A stretch of DNA of 64,000 bases from Roseibium aggregatum IAM 12614 (GTDB lineage Bacteria; Pseudomonadota; Alphaproteobacteria; Rhizobiales; Stappiaceae), in assembly GCF_000168975.1 (NCBI RefSeq), contig NZ_AAUW01000024.1, positions 1 through 64,000 on the forward strand, written 5' to 3'. The translations under genes and the position numbers were made by a program. The first letter of the stretch is position 1. Each line of letters starts with the position of its first letter. Below, one piece after another: positions 44,758 to 53,712 of the stretch. Under the pieces are notes generated by a model. It saw nothing but the letters and a program-made list of their open reading frames with translations. It was not told where the DNA came from and did no database searches.

Positions 44758-46605
44758 ATGACCAAGCTTGTCTACGGATGCGCCTGTTGCAGCGCGGATT
44801 TCGGAAAGCTGTTTTGCTCGAATGATGCCGTCAGCGAGCTTAAAGAAAAAGCGGCAACTGTCGATGGCTGGTCCTGTAATTGGGGCTTTGACCTGGGCAA
44901 TCTCGGACGGCGTGATTTCCTGAAAGGCGGTGCGGCAGCGGCAACTCTCGCGGCCATGTTGCCGACGCAGGTGGGGGCACGGTCCAACACAACGATCGTC
45001 TTCACTGGTGGCACCGTCTTGACCGTGGATGATCGCTTTTCCGAGGCGGAAGCGATCGCAATCCAAGGAAACCGTATTCTATCGGTGGGAACCGATGGTG
45101 AGGTCCGCGCTGTCGCTGGTACCGACGCGCTTGTCGTTGATCTAGACGGCAAAACCGTCTTGCCGGGTTTCATCGATCCGCATACCCATGTCATCGCCGG
45201 GTCGGTCGTCGATGCGGTGATGGAATACGTAGGGATGGCGACGTATTCTACAGTCGCCGAAGTGTTAGATCATATCGCGCGGCGCGCCGCCGAAACCCCT
45301 GCCGCGGAATGGCTCGTTTTTCGAAATTTCGACCCCGCTGTGCAGGAAGGTCTGGATGAACTGACGTTCGCGGATCTCGACGCAATCTCTACGGATCATC
45401 CGATTTTCGTCTTCAACGCGTCCGGGCATCTGGCCTATGCCAACTCGACGGCCTTCCAAGTCGCCGGAGTTCCCACCGATGTTGAGAACCCACCAGGTGC
45501 GGAATTCGTCCGCGACAAGGATGGTAACCTGACCGGTGTCATGAAGAACAACGTGGCCTTCCTGCAAGTTCTCGGGGCTTACCCTGCGCTGGCCACAACA
45601 GACCCGGTCGACGCCGTTGTCGGTCTGTTGTCGAAATGGGGTCAACATGGTCTGACGACCGTTAGTGAACTGAGCCTTGGCGGCCTCTCGCAGTCACCCG
45701 TGGACACACAGGTGCTGCTCGAAGCCGCCGCCTCAGGGCGCCTGCCGGCGCGCATACGGGCGTATCCCTTCTATACCATCGGCGCCGAGGCATGGGACGA
45801 GGCAGGTGTCCGCCCCGGCACGGGAAACGCCATCGGGCGCATCGCTGGCTACAAGCTGGTCGCTGATGGCTCGAACCAGGGATTCACCGGTTTGCAGCGA
45901 GAGCCCTACCTGAATTCTGATAATTACGGACTGGCCTACACGCCCCGTGAGGAATTGGTCGCACTTGCGGTGGATAGAGCTACGAAGGGCTGGCATCTGG
46001 CGATTCACGGCAACGGTGACGCTGCGATCGACAACGTTCTCGATGCCTGTGAGGTGGTACGCGACGCGGGTGTTGACATGTCACGCGTCCGAGCACGGAT
46101 TGAGCATTGCTCGATTCTGCACGATGAACAGATCGAACGCATGAAGGACCTCAGCGTTTCGGCGAGTTTCCTGATCGGCCATGTCCATTACTGGGGCGTT
46201 GCGATGCGCGACGAGGTCTTTGGCGAGGAAAAGGCGCAATTGCTCGACCGTTGCAAGAGTGTCGAAGACGCCGGTGTCGGCTTTACGTTGCATTCGGACT
46301 TCATGGTGACCGACCCCGTGCCACTGCACATGATCGAGATGGCGGTCACGCGAAAAACATGGAAGGAGCCGGATTACGTTCTGGCCCCGCAGGAACGCAT
46401 CTCTGTGGAATCGGCCATTCGGGCGGTCACGTCTGAGGCCGCGTGGCAATTGTTCTCCGACCATGAGATCGGAAGTCTGGAGCCTGGCAAGTTTGCCGAT
46501 TTGGTGATCCTCGAGCAGGATCCGCGTGTTGTCGACCCGGACAGCCTTAAGGATATCAAGGTGGTCCAAACTTGGATGGACGGGCGTCAAGTTTACAAAG
46601 CCTAA
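44758..46605 (+). CDS. YtcJ-like metal-dependent amidohydrolase with internal Tat motif
   Basis: This 615-residue protein has an amidohydrolase_3 domain: LPGFIDPHTHVIAG (HxH metal site), AIHGNGDAAID, RIEHCSILHDEQ and LHSDFMVTDP. Its first ~50 residues carry CACCSADFGKLFC and a third Cys region. Then comes GRRDFLKGGAAAATLAAMLP (about residues 50-69), a twin-arginine signal placed after an unusually long N-region. The enzyme is probably periplasmic. Substrate unknown; YtcJ relatives hydrolyse formamide-type bonds or deacylate. Confidence 0.87.
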   Translation: MTKLVYGCACCSADFGKLFCSNDAVSELKEKAATVDGWSCNWGFDLGNLGRRDFLKGGAAAATLAAMLPTQVGARSNTTIVFTGGTVLTVDDRFSEAEAIAIQGNRILSVGTDGEVRAVAGTDALVVDLDGKTVLPGFIDPHTHVIAGSVVDAVMEYVGMATYSTVAEVLDHIARRAAETPAAEWLVFRNFDPAVQEGLDELTFADLDAISTDHPIFVFNASGHLAYANSTAFQVAGVPTDVENPPGAEFVRDKDGNLTGVMKNNVAFLQVLGAYPALATTDPVDAVVGLLSKWGQHGLTTVSELSLGGLSQSPVDTQVLLEAAASGRLPARIRAYPFYTIGAEAWDEAGVRPGTGNAIGRIAGYKLVADGSNQGFTGLQREPYLNSDNYGLAYTPREELVALAVDRATKGWHLAIHGNGDAAIDNVLDACEVVRDAGVDMSRVRARIEHCSILHDEQIERMKDLSVSASFLIGHVHYWGVAMRDEVFGEEKAQLLDRCKSVEDAGVGFTLHSDFMVTDPVPLHMIEMAVTRKTWKEPDYVLAPQERISVESAIRAVTSEAAWQLFSDHEIGSLEPGKFADLVILEQDPRVVDPDSLKDIKVVQTWMDGRQVYKA

Positions 46606-46685
46606 GCAACGCCGTCGATTAACTTCCGTTTCGGGGGTTATCACGTTAACGATGGGGCAGGCGCTTACGGGTTAGACCCACTGAT

Positions 46686-47387
46686 ATGAAGACCGTATCT
46701 GTCAGCTACAAACGCCATCGCTTTCCGCCTCAGATCATTGCGCACGCTGTGTGGCTTTATTATCGGTTTCCGCTCAGCCTCCGCATGGTCGAAGAAATGC
46801 TGCTGGAGCGCGGTATCACGGTCTCCTACGAAACGATCCGACGCTGGGGCAGAAAGTTCGGTCCCGTCTATGCACGCCGTTTGCGCCGCAAGCAGCCATC
46901 CCGCAGTGATGTCTGGTTTCTTGATGAAATGCGCATCGTCATTACTGGCAAGAAGCACTGGCTCTGGCGCGCCGTCGATCAGGACGGATATGTGCTCGAC
47001 GAAATCGTGCAGACCCGTCGCAACACCAAGGCAGCCAGGCGGTTGCTGACCCGGCTTCTGAAGAAACAGGGTATCGCACCCAAGCGCATGATCACCGACA
47101 AGCTGCGTTCCTATGGTGCGGCCAAACGCCTTGTCATGCCGACCATCGACCATCGCTCATATAAAGGATTGAATAATCGGGCCGAGGGTTCCCATGTGCC
47201 TTTGCGAAAACGGGAAAGAACGATGCAGGGTTTTCGGTCGCCTGGAGGTCTGCAACGCTTCGTCTCGATCTTCTCCGCTCTCCGCAATCATTTCGTTCCA
47301 CCCCGTTCACATCGTTGGGCTCAACACATTCGCAATCACCGCCTGCTGACGATGGCGGAATGGTACGTCGTGACCAAGGCCAACTGA
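46686..47387 (+). CDS. IS6-family transposase (second, different type)
   Basis: This 233-residue DDE transposase of the IS6 family is distinct from the one at 41.7 kb. It has RMVEEMLLERGITVSYETIRRWGRKFG as HTH, then FLDEMRIVITG, MITDKLRSYGAA and LNNRAEGSHVPLRKRER with the triad. Terminal repeats were not found on either side (46606-46685 and 47388-47520), so the element limits are unknown. Confidence 0.9.
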   Translation: MKTVSVSYKRHRFPPQIIAHAVWLYYRFPLSLRMVEEMLLERGITVSYETIRRWGRKFGPVYARRLRRKQPSRSDVWFLDEMRIVITGKKHWLWRAVDQDGYVLDEIVQTRRNTKAARRLLTRLLKKQGIAPKRMITDKLRSYGAAKRLVMPTIDHRSYKGLNNRAEGSHVPLRKRERTMQGFRSPGGLQRFVSIFSALRNHFVPPRSHRWAQHIRNHRLLTMAEWYVVTKAN

Positions 47388-47636
47388 AACCCGGCATCCA
47401 TGCTCTTGCTACGCTTTCGAGAAGTTGCCGTGACAAGCCCTGAACTTGGAAACATAACAGCGATCTACCAAACTGAAACCAGATCAACAAATTGGCAATG
47501 CCAACCGAGCAATTCAATTTCAGAAGTGGTACCGATGAGTCAAAGCAATATCGTCCCCAGACGCATTCGCAGGTTCAAGCAGAAAGTCGGGGATTGGCTC
47601 AACGGGGCTGACCAGGACACGAAGAAACTCGACGGA

Positions 47637-48746
47637 TCAGCGGTTCTTGCGGCCTATGCCCGTTTGAGCAACCCGACCAAGCAACTCTTTCGTCACCGCT
47701 CTTGTCCCCATGTCGCCGCCGAATTCAATCGGCCGCAACGCATTGTGCCAAAAGCCGGTTTCCACTGCCGAATCAATCAACTCTGCGGCATCGGCAAGGG
47801 AGGGCTTGTCCAACTTCTCGGCGAGATAGTCCAGCATCAGCGCAGCACTCAAGATCGCGGCCAGCGGGTTGGCCTTGTCTTCTCCCATGATGTCGGGGGC
47901 GCTGCCGTGGGCAGGCTGAAACAAACCGGTGGTGTCGCCGATCTCCCCACAGGCGGCCATGCCCATGCCACCCACCAGGCCACCGGCAAGGTCCGAAAGA
48001 ATGTCGCCGAACATGTTTTCCATCACCAAAACGTCGAACTCCCAGGGCTTGCGCACTAGGTCGAGTGCTTGAGCGTCGACGTAATTGTAACCGACAGGCA
48101 CGTCGGCAAATTCCGATTTCACTTCGTCGAAGATCTGGCGGAAGAAGGCCAGAGAGGTGAACACATTCGCCTTGTCGACACAGGTGAGCCTGCCCGGATG
48201 GCCGCGCTCGCGCCGTTTGCGGGCAAGGTTGAATGCAAAGCGATGCAGTTTGGTGGTGGTTTTGCGCGTGATGCGCAAAACGTCCTGCACTTCGTCATCA
48301 TTGACTACGAGGCTGCGCTTGTGTGCCGCTGCAGAGTAGAACAGCCCTTCGGTAGATTCTCGCAGGATAACGAGATCGATACCGGCAGCGCGCGGATCGG
48401 CGAGCCTTTGCGGTGCGTTGGGATAGGCTTTGACCGGACGAACACCCGCATAAAGCCCAAAGCGATCGCGCAGGCGCAAATGCGGCGAGATCTCCGTGCC
48501 GTTTGCATGCCGGATCGAGGGAAGGCCGATGGCCCCAAGGAAAATTGCATCGGCAAGCCCCGCGCGTTCCTCTCCGCCGTCTTCGATGTCGAGGCCAGTC
48601 TCCTTGAAGTAACCCGCCCCTGCCTGGATCTCGTCATAGCGGGGCGCGGGTTCTCCTGTGTGCTTCAAGGCTGTTTCCAGCACGGCAATGGCTGCTTCCG
48701 CGACATCGACGCCAATACCGTCACCTTTTATCAGGGCAATTTTCAT
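47637..48746 (-). CDS. Isocitrate/isopropylmalate-family dehydrogenase
   Basis: This 369-residue beta-decarboxylating dehydrogenase starts MKIALIKGDGIG. It carries RESTEGLFY, the substrate-binding Arg/Glu segment, the VDKANVF segment, and MENMFGDILSDLAGGLVGGMG (metal Asp). Relatives use isocitrate, 3-isopropylmalate or tartrate/threo-type four-carbon acids. Its place at the 3' end of an OtnK/OtnC operon suggests a four-carbon hydroxyacid rather than isocitrate. The start at 48746 follows GAGGAAC. Confidence 0.85.
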   Translation of the reverse strand: MKIALIKGDGIGVDVAEAAIAVLETALKHTGEPAPRYDEIQAGAGYFKETGLDIEDGGEERAGLADAIFLGAIGLPSIRHANGTEISPHLRLRDRFGLYAGVRPVKAYPNAPQRLADPRAAGIDLVILRESTEGLFYSAAAHKRSLVVNDDEVQDVLRITRKTTTKLHRFAFNLARKRRERGHPGRLTCVDKANVFTSLAFFRQIFDEVKSEFADVPVGYNYVDAQALDLVRKPWEFDVLVMENMFGDILSDLAGGLVGGMGMAACGEIGDTTGLFQPAHGSAPDIMGEDKANPLAAILSAALMLDYLAEKLDKPSLADAAELIDSAVETGFWHNALRPIEFGGDMGTRAVTKELLGRVAQTGIGRKNR

Positions 48747-48757
48747 GGGACTGTTCC

Positions 48758-49405
48758 TCAAATCCAATCAACGTCGTAGCGCTCGACGATCCGGCCGATC
48801 TGGTCCGGATTGAGCGCCGATGCGGCGGTGCCGCGTAGCAGAAGGGCAAGCCTGGCTGTTGCTTCCAGCTCTTCCATGGCATGGACGGCGGCGGCCAGAT
48901 CCCGGCCGGCAACAACGGGCCCGTGGTTGGCCAGCAGTACGGCAGAGCGACGGCCCGCAAGTCCGCGGACCGCGTCTCCCATTGCCGGATCTCCCGGCAC
49001 GAAAAACGGCAGAAGTTTCACCTTGCCAAGCTGCATGATCCCGTAGGCCGTCAGGGGTGGCAGAACGTTGTCCGGATCGATCTCCGGCAACAGGGAAAGC
49101 GCGACCGAGTGGCACGAATGCAGATGCACGACCGCACCTGCCGAATGGCGGGTCTCGTAAAAAGCCGTGTGAAGCGGGATTTCCTTCGTCGGCTTGTCAC
49201 CCGAAAGCAGTTCGCCTTGGACAGAAAGATGGCTGATCCGGGCCGGGTCCAGAAACCCCATGGAGGAGCCGGTCGGGGTAACGAGCAATGTGCCATCCGA
49301 CAGACGAACGGAAAGGTTGCCGGTCGATCCATGTGTCAAACCACGGTCGAACATCGATTTTGCCATCAGGCAAATCTGTTCGCGGGTGGTTGCGCTTTCG
49401 CTCAT
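48758..49405 (-). CDS. otnC: OtnC-like class II aldolase, 3-oxo-tetronate 4-phosphate decarboxylase
   Basis: This 215-residue class II aldolase/adducin protein has GLTHGSTGNLSVRL, HTAFYETR, VVHLHSCHSVALSLL (Zn His) and LANHGPVVAG (third His). The family decarboxylates 3-oxo-tetronate-4-phosphate to dihydroxyacetone phosphate. It is joined to the kinase by an ATGA overlap, the arrangement of otnK-otnC in D-threonate/D-erythronate utilisation. Function inferred from family and context. Confidence 0.82.
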   Translation of the reverse strand: MSESATTREQICLMAKSMFDRGLTHGSTGNLSVRLSDGTLLVTPTGSSMGFLDPARISHLSVQGELLSGDKPTKEIPLHTAFYETRHSAGAVVHLHSCHSVALSLLPEIDPDNVLPPLTAYGIMQLGKVKLLPFFVPGDPAMGDAVRGLAGRRSAVLLANHGPVVAGRDLAAAVHAMEELEATARLALLLRGTAASALNPDQIGRIVERYDVDWI

Positions 49406-50634
49406 TGGCTTGTCTCCAGAACGCTTAGCGCCTCGGAGAAGAAGTCCGGCCCACCGAAGTTGCCTGATTTCAGCGCCAGCGCCAGCGGCTGACCGCTCAC
49501 CTTGAGCGCGGGAACACCCGGCGCAATCTTAGGACCTATATCCAGCGTGTTTGCTCCGAGACCGGAAACAACGGCCCCTGACGTTTCGCCGCCAGCGACC
49601 ACCATTCGGCTGACGCCGGCGCTGAACAGTGACGCCGCCAGATCGGAAAAAAGCTCCTCAATCGCCGCCGCGCTTTTTACCCTGCCGTATTTTTGTTGGG
49701 CTGCTCGCACCACCTCAGGGTCGGCGGAGGAATAAAGCAGGGGCGATGCTTCCTGGCGAAGCACCCAACCGGCGATTTCCTGCACCGACAGTGTCTTCGC
49801 CATGATGTCATCGACGTTCAATTCACGCGAGGGGGCAATGGCCTTGTAGCGCGTGACCTGAGCGCGAGTTGCCATTGAACATGAACCGGACAGAACCACG
49901 GCTTTGCCCGAATGTCCGGTCCAACTGCTTCCCGCAGGCGCGTGGCCAAAGTTCTTGGGCAAGCCGAGGGCTATGCCCGAGCCCCCGACAAGAAGCTTTC
50001 GCGCCGCGATTGCCCGCCCAATGGTCGCAAGATCATCGTTGCGGACTGCATCCACAATCACCATCGACTTGCAGTCGGCAGGGCAGGCGAGGTTGATTGC
50101 CGCCGGACCATCTGCCACGTGATCGAGGGAGACATGACCGACTGCCCAAGACGTCTGACGAGCCAGCACGCGCCGGATGTCCGGGTCGCCCATTGGCGTC
50201 AACGGATGGTGTCGCATGCCGCTTTCGCTCAAAAGCCTGTCTGCGACGAAGAGATGTCCCTGGTAGACGGTTCGTCCGTTTTCCGGAAAGGCCGGGCAGA
50301 CGATCACACACGTCTCGCCAAGCCTGTCGGCAAGGGCTTCCGCCACCGGGCCGATATTGCCTTCGTCAGTCGAATCGAACGTCGAACAGATCTTGAAGAC
50401 AATCTGCTTGCATCCCTGATCGGTCAGCCAGTCGCAGGCTCGCAGAGACTGGGCAACTGCCTCTGCAGCTGGGATCGTTCGGGACTTCAAACTGATGATG
50501 CCGGCGTCCACCGACGCAAGTGCCGGAACATCGGGGACACCGACATATTGAGCCGCCGTCATGCCGCCTTCCGACAACATCAATGCGATGTCAGAGGCTC
50601 CGGTAAAATCATCCGCGATCACGCCCAGCTTCAT
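49402..50634 (-). CDS. otnK: OtnK-like four-carbon acid sugar kinase
   Basis: This 410-residue DUF1537-type kinase opens MKLGVIADDFTGASDIALML, the family signature. It carries KICSTFDSTDEGNIGP in the N-domain and a C-terminal nucleotide-binding part with VVAGGETSGAVVSGL. OtnK enzymes phosphorylate 3-oxo-tetronates, including 3-oxo-threonate and 3-oxo-erythronate. It overlaps the MBL-fold gene upstream and otnC downstream. Confidence 0.88.
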   Translation of the reverse strand: MKLGVIADDFTGASDIALMLSEGGMTAAQYVGVPDVPALASVDAGIISLKSRTIPAAEAVAQSLRACDWLTDQGCKQIVFKICSTFDSTDEGNIGPVAEALADRLGETCVIVCPAFPENGRTVYQGHLFVADRLLSESGMRHHPLTPMGDPDIRRVLARQTSWAVGHVSLDHVADGPAAINLACPADCKSMVIVDAVRNDDLATIGRAIAARKLLVGGSGIALGLPKNFGHAPAGSSWTGHSGKAVVLSGSCSMATRAQVTRYKAIAPSRELNVDDIMAKTLSVQEIAGWVLRQEASPLLYSSADPEVVRAAQQKYGRVKSAAAIEELFSDLAASLFSAGVSRMVVAGGETSGAVVSGLGANTLDIGPKIAPGVPALKVSGQPLALALKSGNFGGPDFFSEALSVLETSQ

Positions 50635-51428
50635 GAGCGAATCCCCATGAGCGGGCCGCGGTCGAGACGGAAGATGTGGTCCGGGCCGTGTTGCGGAAAG
50701 AGCGTGCGCACCAGCGGATCATGTCCCGGTACAACAAGGTTTACCGAGCTGGCGAGACGTTGAATGGTGCCAAAACCGTCCAGCATGTCCTGCATGTCGA
50801 CCACGATCGGGAACGGTTTGGCGTCCAGGAAATTCTCGTAGTAATGCGCTGCGTCGGAAGCCAGGCACATCCAGCCGGCTTCTGTCAGTACACGAACCGC
50901 CTGCAATCCCTTGCTGTGCCCGCCAATGCGATGAACTGTAAGTCCTTCCCGGACTTCGCCATCTCCTTCATGAAAGATTACCCGCCCGGAGTAGAGCCTT
51001 TGCACAGCTTCACAGACATGGTCCGCGGTGTAGGGAGCCTTCATCGCGCCCTGGCACATGCAGGGACCTGTGGCGAAAGCCATTTCCGCTGCCTGCAGAT
51101 GGATGGTGGCATTGGGAAAATGCTTCAAGCCGCCCGCGTGGTCATAATGCAGATGGGTGACGATGATGGTCGTCACGGCCTCAGGTTCAATGCCGAGAGG
51201 GGCCAAGGCCTCTACCGGATTGAGCCGGACAGGACGGCCGCGCCGCGCACCTTCCTCGCCGTCGTAACCTGTGTCGACCAGAATGATCTCGTCCTGCCGC
51301 CGCAGCACCCAGATGAAGTAATCCATCTCGTGTGGCTGGTCGTGGTTGTCGTCGAACAGGAAACTGTCCTTGCGCGTGCGCGCATTCCTGTCGGCATATT
51401 TGACCGCGAAAACCTGCCAGGGGCTCAT
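50631..51428 (-). CDS. Metallo-beta-lactamase-fold hydrolase, lactonase-like
   Basis: This 265-residue MBL-fold protein has the HxHxDH zinc motif in VTHLHYDHAGGL, a further His in GGHSKGLQAV, the bridging Asp in LASDAAHYY, and a last His in VVPGHDPLV. It resembles the AHL-lactonase/AttM-type family that opens homoserine or gamma-butyrolactone rings. In a four-carbon acid-sugar operon a lactone substrate such as a tetronolactone is plausible, but the substrate is an inference. Confidence 0.85.
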   Translation of the reverse strand: MSPWQVFAVKYADRNARTRKDSFLFDDNHDQPHEMDYFIWVLRRQDEIILVDTGYDGEEGARRGRPVRLNPVEALAPLGIEPEAVTTIIVTHLHYDHAGGLKHFPNATIHLQAAEMAFATGPCMCQGAMKAPYTADHVCEAVQRLYSGRVIFHEGDGEVREGLTVHRIGGHSKGLQAVRVLTEAGWMCLASDAAHYYENFLDAKPFPIVVDMQDMLDGFGTIQRLASSVNLVVPGHDPLVRTLFPQHGPDHIFRLDRGPLMGIRS

Positions 51429-51715
51429 GAGGCCACCTTCGCGTAGGTTCGGACCGTTTTCTGCGCGATCATCCCGGCAACCTTTGCATCGAACAACTTG
51501 AAGTGGGGGGTTTGCAGATGCGCCTGAAAGGCGGCGGCATCGTCATAAAGTTCATAGAGAAACACATCGCCGGGGCGATCGGGGTCGGTGCAGACGTCGA
51601 ATTGCCTGCATCCGGGTTCGTCCTTCAGGGACGCTTCGGCGTTTGCGATCATGAGCGGCAGAAAATCCTCCACCGCCTCGACCTTGATCTGGAACACCAC
51701 CGTTACGGCATACAT
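51425..51715 (-). CDS. Antibiotic-biosynthesis-monooxygenase (ABM) domain protein
   Basis: This 96-residue single ABM/dimeric alpha-beta barrel protein (MYAVTVVFQIK... EPGCRQFDVCTD, VFLYELYDDAAAFQAHLQTPHFK) resembles LsrG/YgiN-type small enzymes. These act as isomerases or quinol monooxygenases on small molecules. It overlaps the MBL-fold start and follows the TRAP permease by 10 bases, so it is co-transcribed. Confidence 0.85.
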   Translation of the reverse strand: MYAVTVVFQIKVEAVEDFLPLMIANAEASLKDEPGCRQFDVCTDPDRPGDVFLYELYDDAAAFQAHLQTPHFKLFDAKVAGMIAQKTVRTYAKVAS

Positions 51716-51725
51716 GCTCTTCTCC

Positions 51726-53009
51726 TCAGCGGAACAGGTTCACCATACCCATCGAAAGGAAGGGTATGTATGTGACAGCCAGCAGCGCGGCGATGGCGGC
51801 GATGTAGAGCGGTGCCATATTCCGAGCAATCGACAGTACGCCGACACCGGAGATCCGCGAGGCAACATAAAGTGTTGCGCCTACGGGCGGTGTGAATAGG
51901 CCGACGGCAACGTTGCACGTCATGATCACGCCGAGGTGGACCGGATCGACACCGAAGGCCTGTGCGGTCGGCAGAAACAGCGGCGCCGTCAGCAGGATTG
52001 CCGGGACCGGATCAAGCACTAGGCCTAGTACCAGCAGAACGATGTTGACCAAGAGCAGGAACATCCAGGGTCCGGTTGAAAATTCCTGCACGAAACCGAC
52101 CAGGATCTGGGGCATCTGTTCAAGCGTGATCAGCCAGCCAAGGACTGTCGTTGCGCCGATCACGACCATCACCACCGCGCTGGTGACAAAGCTGTCGATC
52201 AGAAGACGCGGCAGATCGCGGAGTTTGAAGTCCCGGTAGACAACCGTTGTGACGATCAGACCGTAGACGACGGCAAGGGCCGCGGCTTCCGTCGGTGTCA
52301 CCCAGCCGGTGAAAATGCCGCCGAGGATCACGATCGGCATGAACAGGGCAGGGGCGGTACCGATGAAGGAACTGGTCAATTCCTTGAAGGTCGTTGTGCG
52401 CCCACCGGGGTCGCACTTGGTGGTCTTGCCGACATAGTAGCAAACAGCCATGAACAAGGCGCCGAACAGAATGCCGGGAACCATGCCACCGAGGAAGAGA
52501 TCGGCAACCGAAACGTTGCCGACAAAGCCGTAGATCAGCATCGGAATGGATGGTGGGATGATGATGCCGATCGTCCCGGCTGCAGCCACCAGACCGGCAG
52601 CGAAGGCGGTGTTGTAGCCCTCGCGGGACATGTTCTTGATCATGACCGAACCGATGGCTGCACTGTCGGCAATGGCCGAACCCGAAATGCCACCGAAAAT
52701 CATGGATGCGCCGACGACGACCATGCCGAGCCCGCCTGCCATGAAGCCGAAGGCAGCCCTTGCAAAGCCGATGATGCGCAGGCCGACACCCCCGCGGCTC
52801 ATCATTTCCCCGGCGACGATGAAGAGCGGGATCGCAAGGAAGTGGTTCGGCTCCACCCCGCCGATAAAATTCAGGAACAGCGCCTGCAAGGGGTAGCCGA
52901 GGTCAAAGACGATGATCGGCAAGACAGCGGTGATCAGAATTGCCCAGACCAGCGGAATGCCGATGAAAACGGAGGTCAGGAAGACCGCAACAACGAAGAT
53001 CAGGATCAT
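51726..53009 (-). CDS. dctM: TRAP transporter large permease DctM
   Basis: This 427-residue DctM-family permease has about 12 hydrophobic helices. Family marks include FLAIPLFIVAGEMMSRGG, SGSAIADSAAIGSVM, GIIIPPSIPMLIYG and the ending NVAVGLFTPPVGATLYV. The start was placed at the ATG that overlaps the DctQ stop (53006-53009); the longer open frame runs over dctQ. It imports an organic acid with DctPQ using a sodium or proton gradient. Confidence 0.93.
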   Translation of the reverse strand: MILIFVVAVFLTSVFIGIPLVWAILITAVLPIIVFDLGYPLQALFLNFIGGVEPNHFLAIPLFIVAGEMMSRGGVGLRIIGFARAAFGFMAGGLGMVVVGASMIFGGISGSAIADSAAIGSVMIKNMSREGYNTAFAAGLVAAAGTIGIIIPPSIPMLIYGFVGNVSVADLFLGGMVPGILFGALFMAVCYYVGKTTKCDPGGRTTTFKELTSSFIGTAPALFMPIVILGGIFTGWVTPTEAAALAVVYGLIVTTVVYRDFKLRDLPRLLIDSFVTSAVVMVVIGATTVLGWLITLEQMPQILVGFVQEFSTGPWMFLLLVNIVLLVLGLVLDPVPAILLTAPLFLPTAQAFGVDPVHLGVIMTCNVAVGLFTPPVGATLYVASRISGVGVLSIARNMAPLYIAAIAALLAVTYIPFLSMGMVNLFR

Positions 53010-53536
53010 GAGAGGGCCTCGCCGCCATCTGAGTGCGCTGCATGAGGAACGACAGGATTTTTGAGGTCGTAGACCATGTTGAAGAGATGGAAGATCAGGG
53101 TCAGTGTCATGCCGGCTGGCATGGACGCATAAAGCAGACCGACAGGCCAGTAGAGAACGGTTGTCTTCTGTGCCCAGGTGTGGACCGAGATATTGATACC
53201 GGTGTAGATCAGGCTGAGCAGCAGGACGACGATGATCACGTCGATTGCGATCGACAAGACACGTTGACCCGTCAGCGGCACCAGTTTCTCGACAACTTCG
53301 GTAACGCGCATGTGCGCGCCTCGGGCAACCGCTGCTGCACAGCCGATAAAGGTGCTCCAGAGCAGCAGGAAGCTGGTCACTTCCAGCGACCAAGCAAGGT
53401 CGAAGCCGGCGAAGCCGCGAAGCCAGGCGTTGCAGAACACCAGGGTGACGATCGAAAAGCCGCCGAGCGCCAGGCATATATCGACCAGGTGGCTGAGCCA
53501 GCGAAGCGCAGCCGGATAGTGATCTCGGTAATCCAA
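53006..53536 (-). CDS. dctQ: TRAP transporter small permease DctQ
   Basis: This four-helix DctQ protein has WSLEVTSFLLLWSTFIGCAAAVARGAHMRV and a C-terminal hydrophobic helix with WPVGLLYASMPAGM. The start is uncertain. A TTG at 53536 (LDYRDHYPAALRW) gives a typical ~176 residues. An upstream ATG at 53647 would give 213 with a basic, non-family leader. The choice of the shorter start is an inference. Confidence 0.85.
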   Translation of the reverse strand: MDYRDHYPAALRWLSHLVDICLALGGFSIVTLVFCNAWLRGFAGFDLAWSLEVTSFLLLWSTFIGCAAAVARGAHMRVTEVVEKLVPLTGQRVLSIAIDVIIVVLLLSLIYTGINISVHTWAQKTTVLYWPVGLLYASMPAGMTLTLIFHLFNMVYDLKNPVVPHAAHSDGGEALS

Positions 53537-53712
53537 GGGTCGTCTCTTTTTGAAAAGTGCCAGAACCGCCGCGTGACGTGCGGTTCCGACAGTTGAGCCC
53601 CGGAGCACCCTGCGTTCTTTCGAACGCCGTTTGGCGCTCCGACCCACAAGAAACGATCAACTGTTCAACGGGCAACCGGCTCGATCACCCGTGCGTTGAT
53701 CTCGTTGCCTGA

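Noticed and set aside
47400..48059. 219-residue plus frame overlapping the dehydrogenase
   Set aside because: Mostly antisense to the isocitrate-family dehydrogenase; only a ~40-residue unmatched start.
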